Position numbers and translations under genes: made by a program
In this document: positions 6,426-13,055 of the stretch, piece after piece
Numbering within the stretch: position 1 is the first letter of the stretch
Layout: every line of letters begins with the position of its first letter
Notes under the pieces: generated by a model
The model's database searches: none
The model's input: the letters and a program-made list of their open reading frames with translations, nothing else
Told to the model about the DNA's origin: nothing
Source of the DNA: SVEL01 sp964573715
GTDB lineage: Bacteria > Bacillota > Clostridia > Lachnospirales > Lachnospiraceae
Direction of reading: 5' to 3'
Length of the DNA stretch: 20,639 bases
Assembly: GCA_964573715.1 (NCBI GenBank)
Contig: CAZNKR010000030.1
Coordinates: 1 to 20,639 of the forward strand

Positions 6426-7154
6426 TTAATTTCTCATTATGTTTTTTATTCCCTTTGTAATTGGCTTGTATATGATAAATACTAACACCGATACTAAGAC
6501 GCCTTTAAGTATATTTAATGGTGTTACGGCAAGAAGAATAAATGTAAACATATTGTTTATGGCTGGATTCACCTTAGTTCCAGCGGCAATTAGTTGTTCA
6601 ACTGGCATGCCTCCATATAAATATGCAAAGGCCGGAAGCAAAATAAATGCGTTTGTAAAACAGCCAACCAATGTCATAACAACCGTACCAATACTCATTC
6701 CTATTAGTGCATTTTTTCTTGTTTTCCTTCTCCAATAAATAATAGAGGTAGGAATAACAAATGCACATCCAACTACAAAGTTGGCAAACTCTCCAACAAA
6801 AGCTGTAGATGTGGGTTTAATTATGATTTTAATAAGTATCTTTAAAAATTCTGTAACAACACCTGCTACTGGACCCATCATAAAGCTTGCAATCAATACA
6901 GGAATTTCACTGAAATCTAGCTTGTAAAACTCTGGTGCAAAAAACAATGGGATTTCCACATACATAAGGACTGCTGCTAAAGCAGAAAAGATACCTGTCA
7001 AAGTGAGTTTTTGTGTTTTATTCATGTTTGTTTCTACACTACGCTGGGAAATTGCTGCAATAACAAACAAAACTGCTATAAATACAACTACAGCCACAAC
7101 GAAACCAACTTCACTTGACATCGCGTTCATAAATCTGTTCAATGTTTCTTTCAT
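6426..7154 (-). CDS. ribU: Riboflavin ECF transporter substrate-binding subunit (RibU)
   Basis: This S component binds riboflavin in the membrane and works with a shared ECF energising module (EcfA, EcfA', EcfT) not seen here. The core begins at about residue 44 (MNKTQKL) and has the RibU signature YKLDFSEIPVLIASFMMGP, the AGVVTEFLKILIK helix, and a C-terminal TPLNILKGVLVSV. The 242-aa length exceeds the usual ~200 because residues 1-43 add an extra hydrophobic helix (about 16-35). The first ATG is kept because AAGGAG lies 7 nt before it and no comparable site precedes Met44. The FMN riboswitch upstream supports the substrate. Expression should fall when FMN is plentiful. Confidence 0.94.
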   Translation of the reverse strand: MKETLNRFMNAMSSEVGFVVAVVVFIAVLFVIAAISQRSVETNMNKTQKLTLTGIFSALAAVLMYVEIPLFFAPEFYKLDFSEIPVLIASFMMGPVAGVVTEFLKILIKIIIKPTSTAFVGEFANFVVGCAFVIPTSIIYWRRKTRKNALIGMSIGTVVMTLVGCFTNAFILLPAFAYLYGGMPVEQLIAAGTKVNPAINNMFTFILLAVTPLNILKGVLVSVLVFIIYKPITKGIKNIMRN

Positions 7155-7161
7155 AAAATAT

Positions 7162-7185
7162 CTCCTTTTTCGTGAAACCCCGGAG
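7162..7185 (-). promoter_or_regulatory. Candidate RBS-sequestering hairpin in the ribU leader
   Basis: On the minus strand CTCC (7185-7182) can pair with the ribU Shine-Dalgarno GGAG (7165-7162), with an inner TTT/AAA pairing around CACG. I see no strong GC-rich stem ahead of the U-run at 7193-7187, so control of translation rather than termination is the more likely output of the riboswitch. The pairing is short and unproven. Confidence 0.4.
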
Positions 7186-7342
7186 CAAAAAAAGCATAAC
7201 AGATACAGCTGTAATGGTATATATAGCAGTTAAATACTACAAATACAATAATACAAAATTTGTGAATTCAAACAATTCGATAACATAGAACACACTATAT
7301 TTCTTTATCCAATTGCTTAACTTACAAATCTAACTATATCAA

Positions 7343-7447
7343 ATCTTCTCTCATCCAGACTATACTGTCGGTTTTGGAATTACACCAAATCAGCTAACGC
7401 TCGCGGACTATACCGCCGGTGGGGAATTGCGCCCCGCCCCGAAGAAT
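7343..7447 (-). promoter_or_regulatory. FMN riboswitch (RFN element)
   Basis: The minus strand carries the conserved RFN blocks in order: CTTCGGGGCGGGGCGCAATT, CCCCACCGGCGGTATAGTCC, CGCGAGC, GGTGTAATTCCAAAACCGAC, then AGTATAGTCTGGATGAGAGA. These form the six-helix FMN aptamer. It lies between a strong promoter and ribU, with an AT-rich leader of about 190 nt between aptamer and start codon (7155-7342). The rest of that leader holds no gene. Confidence 0.97.
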
Positions 7448-7468
7448 TCTATTAAATTTTCAAAAACT

Positions 7469-7497
7469 AATATATCCTAATGACGACTATTTGTCAA
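7469..7497 (-). promoter_or_regulatory. Strong promoter for the FMN riboswitch-ribU transcript
   Basis: A perfect TTGACA (7497-7492) is 17 bp upstream of TATATT (7474-7469) on the minus strand, giving a start around 7462, about 15 nt before the aptamer. The -35 box is embedded in the last codons of tex. Confidence 0.88.
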
Positions 7498-9634
7498 GTC
7501 GCATTGTAAGTGCAATACGTTTTTTAGGTGCATCAACACTAATTACTTTGACTTCTACAATATCTCCAACGCTTACAGCATCTAAAGGGTGTTTAATATA
7601 TCTGTCCGTTATCTGTGAAATATGAACTAATCCATCCTGATGAACTCCTATATCTACAAATGCGCCAAAGTCAATTACATTTCTAACCGTTCCCTTAAGT
7701 ATCATACCTGGAACTAGATCCTTCATCTCTAATACATCTGATTTTAAAATTGGTTTTGGCATTTCATCACGAGGATCTCTTGCTGGTTTTTCAAGCTCCT
7801 TAACAATATCTCTTAGTGTAATTTCTCCAATCTCCAATTCCTTTGCAAACTTTGAATAATCTTTCACCATAAGACTTAGTCCTATTAGTTTACCTTCTTT
7901 AATATCAGATACCTTGTATCCAAGCTTATCGAGAAGTTTTTTGGCTACATCATATGTTTCTGGATGTACACTAGTCTTATCAAGAGGATTCTTCCCATCT
8001 GTGATTCTCATAAATCCTGCACATTGCTCAAATGCTTTTGGTCCAAGCTTTGCAACCTTAAGCAATTGTTTTCTATCCGTGAATTTTCCATTTTCTTCTC
8101 TATACTGTACTATATTCTTTGCTATTACTTTTGTGATACCAGAAATATACTCAAGCAGACTGTATGATGCAGTATTTAAATCCACCCCAACTTTATTTAC
8201 ACAATCTTCTACTACCTTTTCAAGTGCTTCTCCTAGTTTCTTTTGGTTCATATCATGTTGATATTGGCCTACTCCAATTGACTTTGGATCTATCTTTACT
8301 AGCTCAGCTAAAGGATCTTGAACTCTTCTAGCAATAGATGCCGCACTTCTTTGTCCTACATCAAAGTTTGGAAATTCTTCAGTTGCTAATTTACTAGCCG
8401 AATATACAGATGCTCCAGCTTCATTTGTAATAATATATTGAAGATTTGTATTAACTTCTTTAATAAGTTCAACAATAACCTGTTCAGACTCACGGGATGC
8501 TGTACCATTTCCAACAGAAATAAGGGTGATTCCATATTTACTAATAAGCTTTTTAACTGTTTCTTTTGCTTCTTTAACCTTCATCTGTGGAGCTGTTGGA
8601 TAAACAACAACTGTATCAAGAACTTTTCCTGTTGTATCTACAACCGCAAGCTTACATCCTGTTCTAAATGCTGGATCCCAGCCTAGCACTACCTGATTTG
8701 CAATTGGAGGCTGCATAAGTAACTGTTCTAGATTTTTACCAAAAACTTTTATTGCTCCATCTTCTGCGCTTTCAGTTAAATCTTTACGTATTTCTCTTTC
8801 AATAGCTGGTGAAATAAGACGTGAATAACTATCTGTCAATGCAAATTCAAGAAGTGGTGTTGTATATTTATTTTCTCTAATGATTACCTTTTTCTTAAGG
8901 TATTGAATAATTCTATCTTCTGGTGCTACTATCTTTACTGTTAAAATTTTTTCGTTTTCACCTCTATTAATTGCAAGAACACGATGACCTGCAAGCTTGC
9001 TAATAGGTTCTTCAAAAGAATAATACATTTCGTATACAGATTCAGTTTTTTCATCCTTAACAGTTGATGTTAGCTTTCCTTCTTTTACTGTTATTTCTCT
9101 TATATATGTTCTGTAATCAGCTTCATCAGAAATGCCTTCAGCAATAATATCTAGAGCTCCATCTATAGCATCTTTAACGGTTAAGACTTCTTTTTCCTCA
9201 TTAATATAATTTTTTGCTTCGTCTTCTATTGAGCTTGTACACATCTGCAATAAAATAATATTTGCAAGTGGCTCTAACCCCTTTTCCTTTGCAATAATAG
9301 CTCTAGTTCTTCTTTTTTGCTTATAAGGTCGGTACAAATCTTCTACAAGGACGAGAGTTGACGCTTGTTCAATCTGAGCTTTAAGCTCTGGTGTTAATTT
9401 TCCTTGCTGTTCAATCGAGGTGATTACAGCAGCTTTTCTCTCTTCAAGATTTCTTAAATATCTTAGTCTTTCATCAAGATTTCTTAATACCTCATCATTT
9501 AATGAACCTGTTACCTCTTTTCTATATCTTGCAATAAATGGAATAGTATTCCCTTCATCAATAAGTTTAACGGTTGCTTCCACCTGAGATAATTTTATTT
9601 TTAGTTCTTCACTAAGTTGTTTGTTAATGTCCAT
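7487..9634 (-). CDS. tex: Tex-family RNA-binding transcription accessory protein
   Basis: Tex is a conserved multi-domain nucleic-acid-binding protein related to eukaryotic Spt6. The 715-aa length is standard. In order there is a helical N-terminal region (IPFIARYRKE, DLYRPYKQKRRTRA), a YqgF/RNase H-like domain starting near GWDPAFRTGCK (about 318), helix-hairpin-helix segments (LLEYISGITKVIAKNIVQYR), and a C-terminal S1 domain (about 641-715) with GTVRNVIDFGAFVDIG and DGLVHISQ. AAAGGG precedes the ATG. It is divergent from the DUF1836 gene across a 149-bp region with a promoter for each. The 3' end contributes the -35 box of the ribU promoter. Confidence 0.96.
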   Translation of the reverse strand: MDINKQLSEELKIKLSQVEATVKLIDEGNTIPFIARYRKEVTGSLNDEVLRNLDERLRYLRNLEERKAAVITSIEQQGKLTPELKAQIEQASTLVLVEDLYRPYKQKRRTRAIIAKEKGLEPLANIILLQMCTSSIEDEAKNYINEEKEVLTVKDAIDGALDIIAEGISDEADYRTYIREITVKEGKLTSTVKDEKTESVYEMYYSFEEPISKLAGHRVLAINRGENEKILTVKIVAPEDRIIQYLKKKVIIRENKYTTPLLEFALTDSYSRLISPAIEREIRKDLTESAEDGAIKVFGKNLEQLLMQPPIANQVVLGWDPAFRTGCKLAVVDTTGKVLDTVVVYPTAPQMKVKEAKETVKKLISKYGITLISVGNGTASRESEQVIVELIKEVNTNLQYIITNEAGASVYSASKLATEEFPNFDVGQRSAASIARRVQDPLAELVKIDPKSIGVGQYQHDMNQKKLGEALEKVVEDCVNKVGVDLNTASYSLLEYISGITKVIAKNIVQYREENGKFTDRKQLLKVAKLGPKAFEQCAGFMRITDGKNPLDKTSVHPETYDVAKKLLDKLGYKVSDIKEGKLIGLSLMVKDYSKFAKELEIGEITLRDIVKELEKPARDPRDEMPKPILKSDVLEMKDLVPGMILKGTVRNVIDFGAFVDIGVHQDGLVHISQITDRYIKHPLDAVSVGDIVEVKVISVDAPKKRIALTMRLDK

Positions 9635-9667
9635 TGTTTTTCCCTTTCCATTTCAATAGTCTTATAT

Positions 9668-9695
9668 ATTGTAACAGAAAGAAAAAAATTTGTAA
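9668..9695 (-). promoter_or_regulatory. Candidate promoter for tex
   Basis: On the minus strand TTACAA (9695-9690) and TACAAT (9673-9668) are separated by 16 bp, with the start near 9661 and a short leader to the tex ATG. Confidence 0.55.
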
Positions 9696-9713
9696 TTAGT
9701 TTTTTAAAATCTC

Positions 9714-9742
9714 TTGTAAAGTAGTTTTGAATACTATATAAT
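9714..9742 (+). promoter_or_regulatory. Promoter for the DUF1836 gene
   Basis: On the plus strand TTGTAA (9714-9719) is 17 bp from a perfect TATAAT (9737-9742), about 40 nt before the start codon. It is back to back with the tex promoter. Confidence 0.75.
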
Positions 9743-9783
9743 CTATTAATAAAAACTAAGGCAACTGCACTATTGGAGAATAT

Positions 9784-10479
9784 ATGGATATAAAAAAATT
9801 ATTAGATGAAACCTTAGATAGTATGTATCTTATAGATCAAAATGATATTCCAAACATTGATTTATACATGGATCAGGTTACTACTTTTATGGAAAGTCAT
9901 CTAAAATCCCGAAAAAGAAATGAAGAAGACAAAATATTAACAAAGACTATGATAAATAACTATGCCAAAAACGACCTGCTTCCATCTCCCGAAAAAAAGA
10001 GATATACAAAAGAGCATGTACTTTTACTTACACTTATTTATTACTACAAAAGTGTTCTTTCAATTAATGATATAAAAAAACTACTTGCGCCTATTACAGA
10101 AGGTTATTTTCAAAATCAAAAAGGAAAGGATTTATCCTATATTTATGATGAACTACTAAGTTTTCAAGACGAGGTTATAGCATCAACAAAAGAGGATATG
10201 CAGCATAAGCTGGATTTAGCTAAAAATACATTTTTAGATTCTCCAAAAAAAGACTCTGAATACTTGCATCTATATTCTTTCGTTAGTTTACTTTCCTTTG
10301 ACGTTTATTTAAAAAAACAATTGATTGAAGCTATTGTGGATACTCTAGATGAACCTATGTCTAAAGAAGAAAAAGAAAAAGCACTTAAAAAAATACGTGA
10401 GGAAAAGGAAAAGGCTGCAAAGAAAGCTGCTGAAAAAGCAAAACCTGCAGATAAGCCAAGACCTGCGGACAAGGCTTAG
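9784..10479 (+). CDS. DUF1836 family protein
   Basis: The only clear plus-strand gene, 231 aa, with TTGGAG 6 nt before the ATG. An N-terminal segment is followed by a predicted MerR-like helical DNA-binding part (about 50-100: ILTKTMINNYAKNDLLPSPE, then KRYTKEHVLLLTLIYYYK and SINDIKKLL), which is the DUF1836 pattern. A helical middle part follows. The last 35 residues or so are a charged Lys/Glu/Ala tail ending in repeated PADK (AKPADKPRPADKA). The family is thought to be regulatory, but no target is known. It ends at a hairpin shared with the convergent yerC gene. Confidence 0.85.
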   Translation: MDIKKLLDETLDSMYLIDQNDIPNIDLYMDQVTTFMESHLKSRKRNEEDKILTKTMINNYAKNDLLPSPEKKRYTKEHVLLLTLIYYYKSVLSINDIKKLLAPITEGYFQNQKGKDLSYIYDELLSFQDEVIASTKEDMQHKLDLAKNTFLDSPKKDSEYLHLYSFVSLLSFDVYLKKQLIEAIVDTLDEPMSKEEKEKALKKIREEKEKAAKKAAEKAKPADKPRPADKA

Positions 10480-10513
10480 ACATATAGGAAAACGATTCAA
10501 TACAACAATATAA

Positions 10514-10551
10514 AAGGTCTCATAAGATTATTACTAACCTTATGAGACCTT
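10514..10551. terminator. Hairpin between convergent DUF1836 and yerC genes
   Basis: AAGGTCTCATAAG (10514-10526) pairs perfectly over 13 bp with 10539-10551 around a 12-nt loop. The minus-strand side is followed by TTTTATATTGTT, a fair U-tract; the plus-strand side by TAAATTTTAG, a weaker one. It probably ends transcription from both directions, best for yerC. Confidence 0.85.
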
Positions 10552-10567
10552 AAATTTTAGAATGACG

Positions 10568-10605
10568 ACTATTTGTCTTGCAATCTACTATTTGTTTTGT
10601 AATCT
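10568..10605. repeat. 19-bp tandem duplication across the yerC stop codon
   Basis: ACTATTTGTCTTGCAATCT (10568-10586) is directly followed by ACTATTTGTTTTGTAATCT (10587-10605), 17 of 19 bases identical. The second unit holds the last codons and stop of yerC; the first is a spare copy just beyond the stop. Confidence 0.85.
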
Positions 10606-10878
10606 AGAAAATACCATATCATATCCATCATTTCCGTAATTGAGGGAACGATTAACTCTACTAATTGTAGCAGTAGAAGCGCCAGTTTTCTCAGAAATTT
10701 CTAGATATGTGTTTGAATTACGAAGCATCTGTGCTACCTCATATCTTTGTCCAATTGACAATAATTCATTTACTGTACAAACGTCTTCAAAGAACTTATA
10801 GCATTCTTCCTTGTTTTCTAGTGTGAGAATTGCATCAAAAAGATGGCTCACTTCGTCTGTTCTGATTTTCTTTGTCAT
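10588..10878 (-). CDS. yerC: YerC/YecD family TrpR-related protein
   Basis: A 96-aa protein of the Trp repressor superfamily. The fold is all-helical, with a helix-turn-helix at about 57-79 (TYLEISEKTGASTATISRVN) and the conserved RxEVAxML run before it. Family members are presumed DNA-binding regulators; the ligand and targets are not established, and tryptophan binding should not be assumed. AGGAGG lies 7 nt before the ATG, and a short dyad lies immediately before that site. The gene has its own promoter at 10955-10983. Its 3' end carries a tandem 19-bp duplication. Confidence 0.93.
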   Translation of the reverse strand: MTKKIRTDEVSHLFDAILTLENKEECYKFFEDVCTVNELLSIGQRYEVAQMLRNSNTYLEISEKTGASTATISRVNRSLNYGNDGYDMVFSRLQNK

Positions 10879-10893
10879 ATTACTTCCTCCTAA

Positions 10894-10909
10894 TGGGCAA
10901 TTTAGCCCA
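10894..10909. promoter_or_regulatory. Short dyad TGGGC-N6-GCCCA next to the yerC ribosome binding site
   Basis: The two 5-bp arms are perfectly complementary around AATTTA and lie 3 nt from the yerC AGGAGG. As RNA it would form a small hairpin beside the ribosome binding site; as DNA it could be an operator for a dimeric HTH protein. Either use is inference. Confidence 0.4.
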
Positions 10910-10954
10910 AAATATTTTTATTTATTTTAATTTTCAATAATTTCTTCTACTAAG

Positions 10955-10983
10955 ATTTTAACAAATTAAAGTGAATATGTCCA
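10955..10983 (-). promoter_or_regulatory. Promoter for yerC
   Basis: On the minus strand TGGACA (10983-10978) is 17 bp from TAAAAT (10960-10955), with an extended TG before the -10 box. The leader of about 70 nt to the yerC start is AT-rich. Confidence 0.75.
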
Positions 10984-11069
10984 TACATCTTTGCATTTTT
11001 CTAAAAATTTTATTTTGAGTTTATTTTTAAATATTGTTTTAAATATTATCTTTGTAAGTTTTGGATATA

Positions 11070-11732
11070 TTATTTTATTAGTTTATTTACCAACTCATTT
11101 AGCTCTTTAGTTGTTTTTACTATATAGGTAGCTCCTTCATTTACCAGTTCTTCTCCTACCGAATACCCATATTTTACGCCAATGCTCTCTACTCCCATAT
11201 TCTTAGCTCCTATAATATCATGAAGTCTGTCTCCGATCATAACAACTAGCTCTTTATTCATATCATTAATATTCATTCTGCTAAAAGCTAATCTCATAAC
11301 CTCTGTTTTATCTGTCCTTTCACCATTCATCATAGCACCTGTAATACAATCAAAATATTGATCCATCTTATAATACTCTAAGAGTCTAATAGCGAACTCT
11401 TCAGGTTTTGATGTCGCAAGTCCAATAATTCCACCTTGACTCTTAATTGTTTTTAGCACTTCATCAATCCCTTTGTATACTTCACACTCAAAAATTCCAA
11501 TATCCGTATATCTTTCTCGATATTTTTCTACTGCGATATATGCCTCTTTTTCAGTCAAATTGTAATATTTCATATAAGACTGATGCAAAGGTGGTCCAAT
11601 AAAACATTCTAACTTATCTAAATCAGGTTCATCAATATCAAAAAATTTAAGTGAATATTGTACACATTTTGTAATACCCTCTTTAGGTTTTGTAATAGTT
11701 CCGTCTAAATCAAATAAAAAGTATTTTTTCAT
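11070..11732 (-). CDS. HAD-superfamily phosphatase, phosphoglycolate phosphatase-like
   Basis: This 220-aa protein has the class IA HAD layout: motif I DLDGT (8-12, Asp8 the nucleophile and Asp10 the general acid/base), a helical cap domain (about 15-85), motif II TSK (about 108-110), a motif III lysine in RTDKTEVM, and motif IV GDRLHD (about 166-171). It most resembles the Gph/PpaX-like group, but substrates in this group cannot be read from sequence. AAAAGGA precedes the ATG. I see no clear promoter between it and the terminator at 11764-11799, so it may depend on read-through or a weak promoter. No clear terminator follows it. Confidence 0.88.
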   Translation of the reverse strand: MKKYFLFDLDGTITKPKEGITKCVQYSLKFFDIDEPDLDKLECFIGPPLHQSYMKYYNLTEKEAYIAVEKYRERYTDIGIFECEVYKGIDEVLKTIKSQGGIIGLATSKPEEFAIRLLEYYKMDQYFDCITGAMMNGERTDKTEVMRLAFSRMNINDMNKELVVMIGDRLHDIIGAKNMGVESIGVKYGYSVGEELVNEGATYIVKTTKELNELVNKLIK

Positions 11733-11763
11733 AATATATCCTTTTCAATGTTAATTTGTTTAG

Positions 11764-11799
11764 AAAAAAATAGGAGTGAAACCATATAGATTTCACTCC
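11764..11799 (-). terminator. Intrinsic terminator after the Pro/Gln-repeat membrane protein gene
   Basis: On the minus strand GGAGTGAAA pairs with TTTCACTCC (9 bp, 9-nt loop, 11799-11773) and is followed by TATTTTTTT (11772-11764). Confidence 0.92.
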
Positions 11800-11814
11800 A
11801 TTGTTTATTATGTA

Positions 11815-12632
11815 TTAATTAAAGAGATTATTATATTGGTATAGATCATTATAGTCATAATCTGCTTCCATATTATTTAAATTACAATTGTATCCACAAA
11901 TTGTAACTGTTGGTAAAATACCATAAATAATAGCAAATACACCTACTACTGCTGCAAGCTTAGCAAACTTTGTAGCTTTAACTGGAGATTTTGTATCCTT
12001 AATTGCAACTATAGCCAAAGCTACACCAGCACCTGCAATAATAATACCAAAAATAGTAAGAATAAAAATAGGTGACATTGTAAATTTTCCAGCTTTTGCA
12101 ACTGTTTCAAACTTTGCACTACATATACATGTAAATAATGTTCCAAAAAATACCATAAGCATACCAACACCTGCACAAATATATGAGATTAACTCAAAAA
12201 GATTGATTGGTAATGGTTTCTTTGGTGCAGCATACTGATTTGCAAATGGATCCTGTCCAGGTACGTTATACTGTGGCTGTACTGGCTGTCCTTGTGGGTT
12301 GTACTGTGGTTGTACTGGCTGTCCTTGTGGATTGTACTGTGCCTGCTGTATTGGCTGCTGTGGTTGAACTGGCTGCTGTGGTTGAACTGGCTGCTGTGGT
12401 TGAACTGGCTGCTGTGGNNNNNNNNNNNNNNNNNNNNNNNNNNNNNNNNNNNNNNNNNNNNNNNNNNNNNNNNNNNNNNNNNNNNNNNNNNNNNNNNNNN
12501 NNNNNNNNNNNNNNNNNGTTGAACTGGCTGCTGTGGTTGAACTGGCTGCTGTGGTTGAACTGGCTGCTGTGGTTGAACTGGCTGCTGTGGCTGACCTTGA
12601 ATTGGTTGGCCCTGATTATAATTATTATCCAT
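11815..12632 (-). CDS. Pro/Gln-repeat membrane protein, interrupted by an assembly gap
   Basis: One gene, split only by 100 N. The start at 12632 (MDNNYNQGQPIQGQ) has AGGAGG 7 nt upstream. The N-terminal part is a PQQPVQ hexapeptide repeat (18-bp unit) seen about four times before and three and a half times after the gap. Then come two PQYNPQGQPVQ-like units, NVPGQDPFANQYAAPKK, and three hydrophobic helices, ending in an Asn/Tyr/Asp-rich tail. The two sides are out of frame with 100 N, but a gap of 17+18k bases restores both the repeat phase and the reading frame. The design, a disordered Q/P-rich leader followed by a small multi-helix domain, resembles DUF4190-type proteins. Function unknown. 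Confidence 0.88.
12363..12589. repeat. 18-bp minisatellite coding PQQPVQ, with a 100-N scaffold gap (12418-12517)
   Basis: On the plus strand the unit GTTGAACTGGCTGCTGTG repeats exactly from 12363 up to the gap and from 12518 after it. The repeat is nearly identical at DNA level, which suggests recent expansion and explains why the assembly broke. True copy number is unknown. Confidence 0.95.
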
Positions 12633-12716
12633 GATAATTCCTCCTAATATTTATCATAATATTATTATATGATACGACACTGCAAGCTTTCTACTTCCAT
12701 GCCCATAACTTCTTAA

Positions 12717-12745
12717 AATATATCATAAAAACGAATAAATATCAA
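12717..12745 (-). promoter_or_regulatory. Promoter for the Pro/Gln-repeat membrane protein gene
   Basis: On the minus strand TTGATA (12745-12740) is 17 bp from TATATT (12722-12717), with an extended TG before the -10 box. The roughly 78-nt leader contains an AT-rich inverted repeat (TATCATA...TATGATA) just before the ribosome binding site. Confidence 0.75.
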
Positions 12746-12751
12746 CCAAAA

Positions 12752-12982
12752 TTACTTCATCATTTCTTTTAAACCATCTAATAGTTCTAAATCCGACTGT
12801 TTAACCTTCATATTTGTTGTCAAAGGTGAATTTCCAGGTTTAGTTACTGTTATTTCAATAATTGTGTCTTCTGGAATTCCTGTACTAAATACATTACTAA
12901 TAAATGCAGCAAACTTTGGATGATTGCTAACAAATTTGTTTTTTGCACTCATAAATTTCATAATCATCGCTGGATTAATCAT
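12752..12982 (-). CDS. Small conserved-looking protein of unknown function
   Basis: This 76-aa protein has a good ribosome binding site (AAAGGAG 7 nt before ATG). It has an amphipathic N-terminus (MINPAMIMKFMSAKNKF), a central segment ending in EDTIIEITVTKPG, and a C-terminal helix KQSDLELLDGLKEMM. There is no signal peptide, membrane helix or cysteine. I recall similar short proteins in Lachnospiraceae but no function. It follows the apgM-like gene by 73 nt, with a hairpin in between, so it may be a read-through product of the threonine operon or have an unseen promoter. Confidence 0.75.
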   Translation of the reverse strand: MINPAMIMKFMSAKNKFVSNHPKFAAFISNVFSTGIPEDTIIEITVTKPGNSPLTTNMKVKQSDLELLDGLKEMMK

Positions 12983-12997
12983 AAAAATTCTCCTTTC

Positions 12998-13032
12998 TTT
13001 TAAAAGAACCTGTACATATGCACAGGTTCTTT
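12998..13032 (-). terminator. Terminator hairpin after the apgM-like gene
   Basis: On the minus strand AAAGAACCTGT and ACAGGTTCTTT form an 11-bp stem (13032-13003) around GCATATGT, followed by only a short U run (TTTTAAAAG). The weak tail would allow partial read-through into the small gene downstream, whose ribosome binding site begins a few bases later. Confidence 0.75.
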
Positions 13033-13055
13033 ATTGGTAAACGATAAAACGTTAA

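Noticed and set aside
7914..8686. Plus-strand frames inside tex
   Set aside because: They are antisense shadows of a strongly conserved gene, with no ribosome binding sites or recognisable domains.
10561..10590. A second ribU-like promoter at the yerC copy of the 17-bp sequence
   Set aside because: The -35 there is AAGACA and the nearest -10-like box is 14 bp away, so promoter geometry is lost.
12363..12589. Repeat array as a possible CRISPR
   Set aside because: Units are contiguous 18-bp coding repeats without unique spacers and lie within an open reading frame.
12189..12632. Separate His/Ser/Gln-rich protein ending at 12189
   Set aside because: It is an out-of-frame reading created by the arbitrary 100-N gap; the correct frame joins the C-terminal membrane domain.
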